Source: Pseudochelatococcus sp050946405 (GTDB taxonomy: Bacteria > Pseudomonadota > Alphaproteobacteria > Rhizobiales > Beijerinckiaceae). Taken from it: 64,000 nt of DNA. The notes under the pieces are model-generated. The model searched no databases. It worked only from the letters and a program-made list of their open reading frames with translations, and had not been told where the DNA came from. Position numbers and translations under genes: made by a program. This document shows, piece by piece, positions 35,127 to 44,217 of this stretch; positions within the stretch are counted from its first letter, which is position 1, and each line of letters opens with the position of its first letter. The DNA lies in contig NZ_JBMNUS010000003.1 of NCBI RefSeq assembly GCF_050946405.1, positions 277,568 to 341,567 on the forward strand, in the 5' to 3' direction.

Positions 35127-36128
35127 ATGACCATCGACAACACCATCGTTCTGCGGGGCAATCGTCCGCGTCCGCCAAGGCGTTTCCGGTTCGATCCCGA
35201 TTCGGTCGCGGCGCTGGTCCTGTATCGGCTCGGCTCGGGCGTGGCGGTGCTGTGGGCAGCCATCACACTGACTTTCGTCAGCCTTCATCTCGCGCCGGGC
35301 GATATCGTCGACCTTCTGGTCGGCGACCAGATTCCGACGCCGGAGGTGATCGCCGCCATCCGGGCGGAATGGGGGCTCGACGATCCGTTGATCGTTCAGT
35401 ACGCGCGTTATATCTGGCGCGTCCTTCAGGGCGATTTCGGCCGCTCCTACATGTTGCAGACGGACGTCGCCGGCCTCGTGCTCTCGCAATTGTGGCCGAC
35501 GCTGAAGCTGACGGCGGCCGCGCTGGTGGTGGCGATCGTCTTCGCGGTCACGACCGCGGTGCTGACGGCCGGCCGGCCGTGGGCGAGCCGCGTCGCGGGC
35601 GGCTTCGAGCTCGTGCTCGTATCGACGCCCTCCTTCTGGCTCGGCATCGTGCTGCTGTTCGTGTTCAGCTTCACGCTCAAGCTGTTCCCGGTCGCGGGCG
35701 ACCGCAATTTCGCCGCGCTGGTGCTGCCTTCGCTGTCGCTCGGGCTGTCGCTCGGCGCGGTCGTCGGGCAGGTGCTGCGGCAGGGGCTGGAGAACGCGCT
35801 GGAGGAGCCTTTCGCGCTGACCGTGCGCAGTTGGGGCGCAAGCAGCCTCGTGCTGCGCCTGCGCCATGCCTTGCGTCACGCGGCTATTCCGGCGGTGACG
35901 CTCACCGGCTGGCTGATCGGCGGCCTGCTGGGCGGCGCGGTGATCACGGAGCAGGTGTTCGGGCGCCCGGGGCTCGGCAAGGTGACGGTCGATGCGGTGC
36001 TCGGCAAGGATCTGCCGGTCGTGCTCGCCGTGGCGATCCTGTCGGCGCTGATCTACGTCGTGCTCAGCACCATCGTCGATCTGTTCTATCTCCTTCTCGA
36101 TCCGCGCCTGCGGCTGCGCGGGCGTTAA
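35127..36128 (+). CDS. Dipeptide-type ABC transporter permease, DppB-like (system 2)
   Basis: A 333-residue inner-membrane permease. A 30-residue basic cytoplasmic leader precedes the family start LVLYRLGSGVAVLWAAITLTFVSLHLAPGD. The EAA loop is FALTVRSWGASSLVLRLRHALRHAAIPAV and the end YLLLDPRLRLRGR is typical of DppB. An ATG at 35127 with GGAG upstream is chosen over a GTG at 35097 that lies in the hairpin. It stands 11 bases before the partner permease. Confidence 0.93.
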   Translation: MTIDNTIVLRGNRPRPPRRFRFDPDSVAALVLYRLGSGVAVLWAAITLTFVSLHLAPGDIVDLLVGDQIPTPEVIAAIRAEWGLDDPLIVQYARYIWRVLQGDFGRSYMLQTDVAGLVLSQLWPTLKLTAAALVVAIVFAVTTAVLTAGRPWASRVAGGFELVLVSTPSFWLGIVLLFVFSFTLKLFPVAGDRNFAALVLPSLSLGLSLGAVVGQVLRQGLENALEEPFALTVRSWGASSLVLRLRHALRHAAIPAVTLTGWLIGGLLGGAVITEQVFGRPGLGKVTVDAVLGKDLPVVLAVAILSALIYVVLSTIVDLFYLLLDPRLRLRGR

Positions 36129-36139
36129 AAGAGGCAGCG

Positions 36140-37000
36140 ATGTCCTTCGTCCAATCCGATATCGCCCCCACCGGCGGGGTCGCGCGGTTCGTGCGGCGCG
36201 AGGCGGGCGTCCTGCTCGCCGGCGCTTTCCTGCTCGTCGTTTCGGCCGCCGCCATCCGGCCGGATCTGCTGACCGGCTATGATCCGATCGCCGCCAATCC
36301 GCTGGCGGCGCAGTTGCCGCCCGGCGGCGCGCACTGGTTCGGCACCGATCATCTGGGGCGCGACGTGTTCTCGCGGGTGCTCCACGGGGCGCGCTATTCG
36401 CTGTTGATCGGGGCCAGCGCCATCGGCATCGCGATGGTGGTGGGGTCGCTGCTCGGGCTGCTGTCCGGGCTGGCGCGCGGCCTCGTCGATGAGGCGATCA
36501 CGCGCTTTCTGGATGTCGTGTCCGCCTTCCCGGATCTGCTGCTGGCGCTGGTGCTGATTTCCTTCACCGGCCCCGGCACCGTCAATCTCATCTTCGCGCT
36601 CGGCGTGGCCTCGGTGCCGCGCTTTGCCCGCGTGGTGCGCAGCCAGACCTTCATCATCGCGGAATCGGGCTACGTGGAGCAGGCGCGCACTTTCGGCCTG
36701 CCGCGTTTCACGCTGGTGACGCGCCATATTCTGCCGCATGCCATCGCGCAGGTGCCGATCCTGGCGACGATCGGCCTCGGCACGGCGATCATCGGATCGG
36801 CGGGGCTGAGCTTTCTCGGCATGGGGCCGCAGGCTCCGACGCCCGAATGGGGGGCGATGCTCTCCGAGGGGCGAAACTATCTGCGCAACGCCTGGTGGAT
36901 CGGCGCCTGGCCCGGCGTCGCCATCACGCTCACCGTGATCGCCGTCAGCGTGATCGGGCGGCGCTGGCAACGAGCCTTCGAGGGGAGACGCGCACCGTGA
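36140..37000 (+). CDS. Dipeptide-type ABC transporter permease, DppC-like (system 2)
   Basis: A 286-residue inner-membrane permease with HWFGTDHLGRDVFSRVLHGARYSLL, the DppC-type motif after the first helix, and the EAA loop GYVEQARTFGLPRFTLVTRHILPHAIAQV. GAGGCAGCG precedes the ATG. Its stop overlaps the GTG start of the double ATPase (GTGA at 36997-37000), so the importer genes are translationally coupled. Confidence 0.93.
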   Translation: MSFVQSDIAPTGGVARFVRREAGVLLAGAFLLVVSAAAIRPDLLTGYDPIAANPLAAQLPPGGAHWFGTDHLGRDVFSRVLHGARYSLLIGASAIGIAMVVGSLLGLLSGLARGLVDEAITRFLDVVSAFPDLLLALVLISFTGPGTVNLIFALGVASVPRFARVVRSQTFIIAESGYVEQARTFGLPRFTLVTRHILPHAIAQVPILATIGLGTAIIGSAGLSFLGMGPQAPTPEWGAMLSEGRNYLRNAWWIGAWPGVAITLTVIAVSVIGRRWQRAFEGRRAP

Positions 37001-38655
37001 GCAATCCGACCGCCGGCGGGCGTGGCGACGCGCCTTTCATCGACATCCGCAACCTCAACATTCGTTTTCCCGCCGCCGGCGACGCCGGGCATGTGGTGCG
37101 TGGCGTCGATCTCGCCATTCATCCGGGCGAATCCGTCGCCCTCGTCGGCGAGTCGGGCTCGGGCAAGTCCGTCACCGCCCGCTCGCTGATCGGTCTCGCC
37201 GGTCGCCACGCGCAGGTGAACGCGGACGTATTTCGCATCGACGGCCGCGACGTTCTGGCGCAGAACGAGGGGAACTGGCGGCGCGTTCGCGGCGCGAAGA
37301 TCGGTTTCGTGTTGCAGGATGCGCTTGTGTCGCTCGATCCGCTGCGGCGCATCAGCCAGCAGTTGTCGGACGCGCTGGCGGGCAGCGTGCGGGGCGGCGG
37401 CGCCATCCGGCTGCGCAGCCTCGATCTGCTGCAATCCGTGGGCGTTCCGCAGCCCGAGCATCGCCTGCCGCAATATCCGCATCAGTTGTCCGGCGGCCTG
37501 CGCCAGCGGGCGCTGATCGCCACCGCCATCGCGCGCGAGCCCGTGCTGGTGATCGCCGACGAGCCGACGACGGCGCTCGACGTCACGGTGCAGAAGCAGA
37601 TTCTCGACCTGCTGGAGCAACGGCGCGAGCAGGGAAACGCGCTCCTGCTGATCAGCCACGATCTTTCCGTCGTCGCCCGCCTCGCCGACCGTGTGCTGGT
37701 GATGCGCCATGGCGAGGTGGTGGAAGCCGGCCCGACGCGCGCGGTTCTGTCGGCGCCGTCGCATCCCTATACGCAGCAGTTGCTGGATGCGATACCCTCC
37801 GCCGCCTCGCGCGGCTTCCGGCTCGCGCCGCCAACGGCGGCGGTGACGGCCGGGCGACATCGCGTGCCCCTGCCGCCCAAGCACGTCGATCCGCGCACAC
37901 CCGTGCTGGTGGCCGAACATCTCAAAAAGCGTTTCGCCGGCTCCGGCACCGGGCCGGCCGTCAATGACGTGTCCTTCCGCCTCGCGAAGGGCGAGGCGCT
38001 CGGCATCGTCGGCGAATCGGGTTCCGGCAAGACGACGGTGGCGCGCATCGTGCTGGGGCTGGTCGCGCCCGATTCCGGCCGCGTGCTTCTCGACGGGGAG
38101 CCATGGAGCGAGCTGACCGAACAGCAACGGCGGGCGAAGCGGGCCGGCATCCAGCTCATCGCGCAGGACCCGCTAAGCTCCTTCGATCCGCGCTATACCG
38201 TGGAGCGCATCATCGGCGAGAGCCTCGACACCGTGCAGGTTCACGGCGCAGCCCGCGCGGCGCGCGTGCGGGAGGTTCTGGAGGCGGTTCGTCTTGGCGA
38301 TGCGTTCCTGAGCCGCCATCCGCGGGAATTGTCGGGCGGCCAGCGCCAACGCGTCGCCATCGCCCGCGCCTTCGCGCCGCGTCCGAAGCTGCTCGTGGCG
38401 GACGAGCCGGTGAGCGCGCTCGACGTTTCCATCCAGGCGCAGATTCTCGACCTGCTGGCCGAGTTGCAGGCGGAATCGGGCACATCGCTGCTCTTCATCT
38501 CGCACGATCTGGGTGTCGTGCATCATCTCACCGACAAGGTGATCGTGATGCGGGGCGGCCATGTCGTCGAAGAGGGCGAGGTGACAGAGGTCTTCGCCCG
38601 GCCGAGCCACAGCTACACGCGCGAACTGCTCGACGCCATCCCGCATCTCAACTGA
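36997..38655 (+). CDS. Dipeptide-type ABC transporter, fused double ATP-binding protein (system 2)
   Basis: A 552-residue double ABC ATPase starting at a GTG after AGGGGAGACGCGCACC. Domain 1 has Walker A GESGSGKS (51-58), LSGGLRQRALIATAIA and DEPTTALD; domain 2 has GESGSGKTTVAR, LSGGQRQRVAIARAF and DEPVSALD. It energises the system 2 permeases. It closes the GNAT-SBP-permease-permease-ATPase unit and is convergent with the LLM gene at 38768, separated by an inverted-repeat element. Confidence 0.93.
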   Translation: MSNPTAGGRGDAPFIDIRNLNIRFPAAGDAGHVVRGVDLAIHPGESVALVGESGSGKSVTARSLIGLAGRHAQVNADVFRIDGRDVLAQNEGNWRRVRGAKIGFVLQDALVSLDPLRRISQQLSDALAGSVRGGGAIRLRSLDLLQSVGVPQPEHRLPQYPHQLSGGLRQRALIATAIAREPVLVIADEPTTALDVTVQKQILDLLEQRREQGNALLLISHDLSVVARLADRVLVMRHGEVVEAGPTRAVLSAPSHPYTQQLLDAIPSAASRGFRLAPPTAAVTAGRHRVPLPPKHVDPRTPVLVAEHLKKRFAGSGTGPAVNDVSFRLAKGEALGIVGESGSGKTTVARIVLGLVAPDSGRVLLDGEPWSELTEQQRRAKRAGIQLIAQDPLSSFDPRYTVERIIGESLDTVQVHGAARAARVREVLEAVRLGDAFLSRHPRELSGGQRQRVAIARAFAPRPKLLVADEPVSALDVSIQAQILDLLAELQAESGTSLLFISHDLGVVHHLTDKVIVMRGGHVVEEGEVTEVFARPSHSYTRELLDAIPHLN

Positions 38656-38673
38656 ACCCGTCGGCGCAACGTG

Positions 38674-38765
38674 CCCCGCCCCGGAAGGCGGGGATACACA
38701 TCTCCGGAGCCGTTTGTCCGGAGCCGTTTGCGGTCAAATCGATGGATCGACGTGACTGCAAACGG
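38674..38765. repeat. Convergent-gap repeat element with terminator-like hairpin and tandem duplication
   Basis: CCCCGCC/GGCGGGG (38674-38680 and 38687-38693) forms a GC hairpin after the ATPase. Next, the 14-base unit TCCGGAGCCGTTTG occurs twice in tandem (38703-38730). CCGTTTGC (38724-38731) then pairs with GCAAACGG (38758-38765) around an inner CGAT/ATCG core. The outer palindrome looks like a dispersed intergenic repeat and likely separates the two convergent transcripts. Confidence 0.6.
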
Positions 38766-38767
38766 TT

Positions 38768-39826
38768 CTATGCGTTCGCGGCTTCGGCGGGCGCGGGGCG
38801 CCAGCCCAGTTCGGGCGCGATCCGCGTCACGAAGTCGTGCAGGATCTGGCCGTATTCGTCCTGCGTGAACTCATAGGGCAGTTCCAGCCGCAGTTCCGCG
38901 GTCCGCGCCAGAACCGGGTCGCTGTGGAGCCGTGCGAGGATTTCCCCCGACGTGCCGACGAGATCGGGATGGAACAGCGTGCGGCGCGGCCCGTGAGGCG
39001 CCAGCGTCCGCTCATGGCGGCTCGCGGCGTAATCCGCATATTTCCGCCGCCGGGCCGCGTCGGCGCTGTCGGTCGGCACGATCACGCGGCCGACGGCCAC
39101 CCGCCGCGCTGCGCTGCCGGCGCCCTCTCGCCCTGCCTGAAAGGCGTCGAGCTGCGCCAGTTGCGCGTCGAAGAAGACGTCGGTCGTTTCGCCTTTCGTG
39201 AGATTGCCGATCATCAGATTGAGACCGTTCTCGCCGGCCCAGCGGGCGGAGGCGAGCGAGCCACCGCCGTACCACACGCGATCGATCAGCCCGTCGGCAT
39301 GGGGATGCAGGCGCGGGCGCTGGCGGCTGCGATGCGCATCTCCCTGCGCCGCGATCACGGCGTCCTCCGGGCCGATGTAATGGCCGCGCAGATTGTCCAC
39401 GAAGCGCAGCACGCGGTTGTGCGAGAGATCGTAGCCGGACCAGTCGCCGTCGAACACCAGCGGCCCGAGCAGGTCGGCATGCGGCGGCGTGCCCGCGCTG
39501 ACCCCGACATTGAGCCGCCCGCGCGACAGCACGTCGACGGTGGAAAGATCTTCCGCCAGCCGGAACGGGCTTTCATAGCCGAGCGGGATGACGGCGGTGC
39601 CGAGCGCGATGCGCCGCGTGCGCTGGCTGGCGGCGGCGAGAAACGCGCTGGCGGAGGAAACGCCATGCTCCAGATGCCGCTGCCGCACCCACGCGCTGTC
39701 ATACCCGAGCCTTTCGCCCAGTTCGAAGAGCTGGAGCGTCTTTTCCAGCCCGTCGAACGGATCGTCGTCGGGATAGCTGCCGGGCAGGAGAAAGCCGATG
39801 TGGCGGATGGCGATGCGTGTGCTCAC
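38768..39826 (-). CDS. LLM-class flavin-dependent oxidoreductase, luciferase-like (6)
   Basis: A 352-residue member of a different LLM subgroup from the NtaA-type genes. It starts at a GTG with GAGGAACATCCATC upstream: RHIGFLLPGSYPDDDPFDGLEKTLQLFELGERLGYDSAWVRQRHLEHG is typical of the alkanal-monooxygenase-like N terminus, and LAEDLSTVDVLSRGRLNVGVSAG follows. Its N-terminal GFLLPGSYPDDDP and C-terminal GEILARLHSDP are like the LLM proteins found in sulfur-starvation clusters. It stands alone on its strand between importer system 2 and the HxlR gene, behind the ATCTATAGAT palindrome. Substrate unknown. Confidence 0.83.
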   Translation of the reverse strand: MSTRIAIRHIGFLLPGSYPDDDPFDGLEKTLQLFELGERLGYDSAWVRQRHLEHGVSSASAFLAAASQRTRRIALGTAVIPLGYESPFRLAEDLSTVDVLSRGRLNVGVSAGTPPHADLLGPLVFDGDWSGYDLSHNRVLRFVDNLRGHYIGPEDAVIAAQGDAHRSRQRPRLHPHADGLIDRVWYGGGSLASARWAGENGLNLMIGNLTKGETTDVFFDAQLAQLDAFQAGREGAGSAARRVAVGRVIVPTDSADAARRRKYADYAASRHERTLAPHGPRRTLFHPDLVGTSGEILARLHSDPVLARTAELRLELPYEFTQDEYGQILHDFVTRIAPELGWRPAPAEAANA

Positions 39827-39992
39827 GATGGATGTTCCTCGGGGATGCGAAACGGCGCACCGCGCCCCAGGGATCGGGGGCGGCGGGTCCGTTCCCTGTC
39901 GAAAGCGGAAGCCGGCGTCATCGGCGCGGCGTCTTTCCGTTTCGGGCCGGGGCGTGGCGCACGAATCCGATCAGAATCCGCTTGTGATAATT

Positions 39993-40009
39993 AGATAATA
40001 TCTATAGAT
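39993..40009 (-). promoter_or_regulatory. Overlapping palindromes upstream of LLM oxygenase 6
   Basis: AGATA-A-TATCT (39993-40003) overlaps the perfect palindrome ATCTATAGAT (40000-40009), which contains TCTAT and ATAGA overlapping by two bases. It lies 167-184 bases upstream of the LLM start and just beyond the HxlR stop. Part of the recurring half-site family of this region. Confidence 0.45.
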
Positions 40010-40020
40010 TTTATCTTCAA

Positions 40021-40485
40021 TCAAGCGCGTTCTTCGGGCGCATGCGCGGCGCTTCGGGCCGGTTCGTCTGCGGCCTGGCGGTTTTCCCAGCCTCCGGCGA
40101 TGCGCGGCAGGTTGATCTCGATCCAGTCCGCCAGTTCGCGGACCCTTTCCGCCGCCTCCTCGCCCAGCGGCGTGAGCGTGTATTCCACATGCGGCGGCAC
40201 GATCTTGTAGGCCTTGCGCACCACCATGCCGTCGTTCTCCAGCCATTGCAGCGTCTGCGACAGCATGCGCTCGCTGACGCCGCCGATCCTGCGGCGCAAG
40301 TCGCTGAAGCGCAGCGTGCCGGCGCGGAGCGCGAGCAGCACCAATACGCCCCAGCGGCTGGTGAGATGCTTCAGCACCTCCCGCGAAGGACAGGCCGCGG
40401 CCATGAGATTGCCGCGTTCCAGTTTCTCGGACAGCGACAGCGGCCGTTGCGAGGCGGCGGGCGGATCATCGGCGGCGGGCGGCAT
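40021..40485 (-). CDS. HxlR-family winged-helix transcriptional regulator
   Basis: A 154-residue regulator with the HxlR core: CPSREVLKHLTSRWGVLVLLALRAGTLRFSDLRRRIGGVSERMLSQTLQWLENDGMVVRKAY, then VEYTLTPLGEEA. Such proteins bind DNA as dimers and usually control the adjacent, divergent oxidoreductase gene in response to electrophiles or redox stress. The divergent gene here is an NmrA-type reductase 87 bases away. Start uncertain: ATG at 40485 or Met28, neither with a strong ribosome site. It carries a polar C-terminal tail of about 25 residues. Confidence 0.9.
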   Translation of the reverse strand: MPPAADDPPAASQRPLSLSEKLERGNLMAAACPSREVLKHLTSRWGVLVLLALRAGTLRFSDLRRRIGGVSERMLSQTLQWLENDGMVVRKAYKIVPPHVEYTLTPLGEEAAERVRELADWIEINLPRIAGGWENRQAADEPARSAAHAPEERA

Positions 40486-40514
40486 TCAAACTAACCTTTA
40501 TGTGCGTACTTACG

Positions 40515-40524
40515 AAAAGTCATT
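40515..40524. promoter_or_regulatory. Candidate HxlR operator
   Basis: The 87-base divergent gap contains the short inverted repeat CGTA-CT-TACG within an AT-rich stretch (around 40495-40545). HxlR regulators bind such divergent promoter regions. The boundary of the site is a guess. Confidence 0.35.
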
Positions 40525-40572
40525 AACGGCGATATATCACATCGGCCAACCCATACGACAAGGAGTTCGTTC

Positions 40573-41424
40573 ATGACCATCGCCATTACCGGAGCTACCG
40601 GCCAGCTCGGCCGCCTCGTCATCGCGCAACTGAAGCGGAAGGTTGCGCCGTCCGGCATCGTCGCGCTGGCGCGCGATCCCGCGAAGGCGGCGGATCTCGG
40701 CGTCGAGGTGCGCGAGGCGGATTACGGCCGGCCGGAAACGCTTGAGAAGGCTCTTGCGGGCATCGACAAACTGCTGCTGATCTCCTCGAACGACATCGGC
40801 AAGCGCGCCGCGCAGCACGTCAACGTCATCGACGCGGCGAAGAAGGCGGGCGTCAGGGAGATTGTCTACACCAGCCTGCTGCATGCAGACACCTCGCCCC
40901 TCACCTTGCTCGCGCAGGAGCATGTCGCGACGGAAGCCGCGCTGAAGGCGTCGGGCGTTCCTTACGTGATTCTGCGCAACGGATGGTACACCGAGAATTA
41001 CACCGGCTCCGTCGCCGCTGCGGTGCAGGCCGGGGCGCTGGTCGGCAGCGCGGGCGAAGGCCGGATCTCGTCGGCGACGCGCGCCGACTATGCGGAAGCG
41101 GCTGCCGCCGTCCTCGCCGATGAGGGGCATGCCGGCAAGACCTATGAGCTTGCGGGTGACGATGCCTACACGCTGACCGATCTCGCGGCCGAGGTGTCGA
41201 AGCAGACGGGCAAGGCCATTCCCTATAACAATCTCCCGCAGGCCGATTATGCCGCCGTGCTCAAGGGTGCGGGCCTGCCCGAGGCTTTCGCGGAGGCGGT
41301 TGCGGCCTTCGACGTCGGCGCTGCGCAGGGCGGGCTGTTCCACGACGGCCGCGACCTCTCGCATCTGATCGGCCGCCCGACCACGCCGCTCGCGGATGCC
41401 GTCGCCGCGGCTCTCAAAGCGTAA
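40573..41424 (+). CDS. NmrA/QorB-type NAD(P)-binding oxidoreductase
   Basis: A 283-residue atypical short-chain reductase. ITGATGQLGRLVIAQL is the NAD(P) motif (GATGQLG), and YVILRNGWYTENYTGSVAAAVQAGALVGSAGEGRISSATRADYAEAAAAVL matches the QorB/YtfG quinone oxidoreductase group. AAGGAG precedes the ATG. Divergence from an HxlR gene is the usual layout for this pair (as in ytfGH). It probably reduces quinones or handles electrophile stress. It appears unrelated to the surrounding sulfur genes. Confidence 0.88.
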   Translation: MTIAITGATGQLGRLVIAQLKRKVAPSGIVALARDPAKAADLGVEVREADYGRPETLEKALAGIDKLLLISSNDIGKRAAQHVNVIDAAKKAGVREIVYTSLLHADTSPLTLLAQEHVATEAALKASGVPYVILRNGWYTENYTGSVAAAVQAGALVGSAGEGRISSATRADYAEAAAAVLADEGHAGKTYELAGDDAYTLTDLAAEVSKQTGKAIPYNNLPQADYAAVLKGAGLPEAFAEAVAAFDVGAAQGGLFHDGRDLSHLIGRPTTPLADAVAAALKA

Positions 41425-41460
41425 CGACGGCAAGCGCGTTGCAAGGCCGGTTCCTGCTGT

Positions 41461-41485
41461 TCCGTCGCGCCTTCCGCTCGACGGA
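41461..41485. terminator. Hairpin in convergent gap
   Basis: TCCGTCG (41461-41467) pairs with CGACGGA (41479-41485) in the 68-base gap between the convergent QorB-like and PcaD-like genes. It is followed on the plus strand by GCGGCGTTTATT, giving a modest terminator for the plus-strand gene. Confidence 0.5.
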
Positions 41486-41492
41486 GCGGCGT

Positions 41493-42296
41493 TTATTCCG
41501 GTCGGCTGTGGCCGGTCTCGCGCAGGAAGCCGTCGATCAACGCCGCCATCGCGCCGGGTTGCTCGATGAAGGGAATATGCCCCGCCCCGGCGATCTCGAC
41601 ATAGCGCGCGCCCGGAATGGCTTCCGCGGTCTGCCGCACGAGCGCGGGCGGGCTGGAAAGGTCCTCATCGCCGACCACCACAAGCGTCGGCGCCGCGATC
41701 CCGCCGGTCAGCGGGCGCAGGTCCGTGTCGCGCAGCGTGGCGCAGGTGCCCGCGTAGCCGGCGGCCGGGGTGCGCGTCAGCATGTTCTTCCAGCCGGCGA
41801 CGGCGTCGGGCTTTTCCCGGCGATAGGATTCCGGGAACCAGCGCAGGATCACCGTGTCGGCGAGCGCCGCCATTCCGCCGGTGCGCACGGCGGCGATGCG
41901 TCCGTTCCACATATCCGCATCGCCGAATTTCGCCGCCGTGTCGCAGAGCACCAGCGCGGCGAGCCTGTCGGCATGGCGCAGCGCGAAGCCCTGTGCGATC
42001 AGGCCGCCGACGGACACGCCCGCCAGCGCCAGCCGGTCGATGCCGAGATGGTTCGCAAGCCCCGCAAGGTCCGCCACATGGTCATCGAGCGTGTAATCGC
42101 CTTTCGGCGCGTCGCTCAATCCATGCCCGCGCTTGTCGTAGGACACGATGCGATAGCGCGGGGCGAGCAAATCGGCCAACTCGTCCCAGATGCGCCCATC
42201 CGTGCCCAGCGAGTTGACCAGAACGAGCGCCGGCGCGGCACTGTCGCCCCGCACGCGATAATGAAGCACGATGTCGTTGATCCGTGCGAATGCCAT
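41493..42296 (-). CDS. 3-oxoadipate enol-lactonase-like alpha/beta hydrolase
   Basis: A 267-residue alpha/beta hydrolase matching PcaD closely: MAFARINDIVLHYRVRG, LVNSLGTDGRIWDELADLL, the nucleophile in GVSVGGLIAQGFA, the acid in VVVGDEDLSSPP, and the His in GAGHIPFIEQP. PcaD opens 3-oxoadipate enol-lactone in protocatechuate degradation. No other pca gene (pcaB, C, G, H, I, J) is in the window, so it may be an orphan or act on a related lactone or ester. It is monocistronic, with a divergent importer unit upstream. Confidence 0.82.
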   Translation of the reverse strand: MAFARINDIVLHYRVRGDSAAPALVLVNSLGTDGRIWDELADLLAPRYRIVSYDKRGHGLSDAPKGDYTLDDHVADLAGLANHLGIDRLALAGVSVGGLIAQGFALRHADRLAALVLCDTAAKFGDADMWNGRIAAVRTGGMAALADTVILRWFPESYRREKPDAVAGWKNMLTRTPAAGYAGTCATLRDTDLRPLTGGIAAPTLVVVGDEDLSSPPALVRQTAEAIPGARYVEIAGAGHIPFIEQPGAMAALIDGFLRETGHSRPE

Positions 42297-42414
42297 ACGT
42301 CATCTCCCCGATGAAACGATCGGGAAGCAGTTGGCCATAAAATGCCGCGAATGGCCATGGCATGCGCGCCGCCGTCTCCCGCATCGCCCTCTTGCCTGAC
42401 GATTCTTGCTAGAA

Positions 42415-42437
42415 ATTCTATTAAATTTATATAGAAT
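42415..42437 (+). promoter_or_regulatory. Inverted repeat upstream of importer system 3
   Basis: ATTCTAT (42415-42421) and ATAGAAT (42431-42437) form a perfect 7-base inverted repeat with a nine-base AT spacer, in the 267-base divergent gap 130 bases before the SBP start. This is the best-formed copy of the TCTAT/ATAGA half-site pair. Confidence 0.5.
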
Positions 42438-42563
42438 ATATTTTGATTCGTCGGGCACCCGCGATGCTTCCGGGGTGCCCCGCGCCCGTCTCCGCTGCCT
42501 TGAGCATGATGCGCATGCGCCGTGCGGCTTGCCCGTGCGCCGCCCGATATTCAGAGGATTGAG

Positions 42564-44201
42564 ATGCATTTGAATCGTCGTACTTTCACCGGCTTGCTGG
42601 GGGGCGCCCTCATCGCCGCCGCGGGTTTCGCATCCGGCCTCGGGCTTGCCGCAGCGGGCGCGCAGGAAACGAAGCGGCAGTCCGGGGGCGAGATCACCTT
42701 TCTGATCGCGAGTCTCGACAGCGGCTGGAGCCTGAACGAGAAGGTCGACATCTACACCGGCCAGGTGTGGGGTCAGATCGCTGACAAGCTGGTGCATGTC
42801 GACGAGAAGGGCGAGCCCACTCCGTGGATCGCGGAACGCTGGGAAGTGCAGGACAACTACTCCCGTTTCATCCTGCATCTGAAGAAGAACGTCACCTTCT
42901 CGGACGGGACGCCGGTCGACGCGGCCGCCGTCGCCGCCAATATCGAGATCTGGGCGAAGGGCGACGCCGCGCGGGGCGTGGGCCGTCTCGGGCTGTTCCC
43001 GTCCGCCACCTACAAGGGCACGGAGGTGATCGACGCCCACACGGTGCGCGTCGACTTTTCCGCGCCCACCCTGAGCTTCCTGCCTACGCTCGGCTATCAC
43101 AAGACGTTGCTGCGCGCGCCCGCGAGCCTCAATCTGAAGGCGGAGGAGCTGGGCGATCTCAAGAAGCAGATCGGCAGCGGGCCTTTCGTCGTGGAGTCCT
43201 GGCGCGAGGGCGACAACGTGGTGCTGCGCAAGCGGCCGGACTACGACTGGGGCCCGGCCGCGATCGACCATTCCGGCCCGGCGAGCCTTGACAGGATCAC
43301 GTTCAAGGTCGTCAAGGAGGCCGCGCTGCGCGGCTCCGCGCTCGAGGCCGGTCAGGCCGATATCGTGCTCAACATCCCGCCTCATGAGCTGGGAGGGCTT
43401 CGCGGCAAAGGTTTCAAGGTCATTGCGCCCGACAGCCTCGGCTTCGTCAGCGGCTTCCGCGTGAACGTCAAGGCGCCGAACTTCTCGGAGGCGGCCGTTC
43501 GTCAGGCGATCCAGCACGGCATCAACCGGCGGGAGATCCTCGATACGGTCTTTACCGACGACTGGAAGCCGGCCAGGAGCTTCATCGAGGCGAACGTGCC
43601 GGAGGTCGCCGATCTCAGCGATCTGCTGACCCACGACCCGGAAAAATCCAGGAAGCTGCTCGATGAGGCGGGCTGGAAGCCCGGCGACGACGGGGTGCGC
43701 GTCAAGGACGGCAAGAAGCTGCGCTTCAATCTTTACGCAAGCCCGTGGGTCAGCACCTCCAAGCAGGTCGGCGAGCTGGTCGTTCAGCAGCTTCGCGAGA
43801 TCGGTGTCGGGGTGACGCTCAACGTCGTGGATATCGCCACCTTCAACGCGCGGGTGAGGAACAACGACACGGTTCCGCTTTTCGAGGTGAGCCGCAGCTT
43901 CCTCGACGCCGGTGTGGCCGGGCGCGTGCTGACCGATCTGCACGGCGGCGACAACTGGTTCAACTACGACCAGTCCAACGAAACGCTGAACGGGTTCGCC
44001 AAGGCCATCGACGACGCCGTCGACTACGAGTCGCGCGCCAAAATCCTCAAGGATGTTCAGCAATATGTGATCGGACAGGGCCTGTTCATCCCGACCACGC
44101 AGCTCATCCAGCGCCTTTTCGTGCAGTCGCCCAAGGTGAAGGGCGACGTCTACAGCGGCGCGGCGTATCCGCTGTATTATGGCGCGTGGCTCGATCGCTG
44201 A
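42564..44201 (+). CDS. ABC transporter substrate-binding protein, family 5, D
   Basis: A 545-residue periplasmic binding protein. A Tat-like start (HLNRRTFTGLLGGALIAAAG) leads to a signal cleaved near AAGAQ-ET. GGEITFLIASLDSGWSLNEKVDIYTGQVWGQIADKL and GSGPFVVESWREGDNVVLRKRPDYDW are family-5 segments. It is more distant from the other three binding proteins of the window. AGAGGATTGAG precedes the ATG. It begins the unit SBP, permease, permease, ATPase, LLM oxygenase. Confidence 0.92.
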   Translation: MHLNRRTFTGLLGGALIAAAGFASGLGLAAAGAQETKRQSGGEITFLIASLDSGWSLNEKVDIYTGQVWGQIADKLVHVDEKGEPTPWIAERWEVQDNYSRFILHLKKNVTFSDGTPVDAAAVAANIEIWAKGDAARGVGRLGLFPSATYKGTEVIDAHTVRVDFSAPTLSFLPTLGYHKTLLRAPASLNLKAEELGDLKKQIGSGPFVVESWREGDNVVLRKRPDYDWGPAAIDHSGPASLDRITFKVVKEAALRGSALEAGQADIVLNIPPHELGGLRGKGFKVIAPDSLGFVSGFRVNVKAPNFSEAAVRQAIQHGINRREILDTVFTDDWKPARSFIEANVPEVADLSDLLTHDPEKSRKLLDEAGWKPGDDGVRVKDGKKLRFNLYASPWVSTSKQVGELVVQQLREIGVGVTLNVVDIATFNARVRNNDTVPLFEVSRSFLDAGVAGRVLTDLHGGDNWFNYDQSNETLNGFAKAIDDAVDYESRAKILKDVQQYVIGQGLFIPTTQLIQRLFVQSPKVKGDVYSGAAYPLYYGAWLDR

Positions 44202-44217
44202 TCGCCATCCCGTTTGC

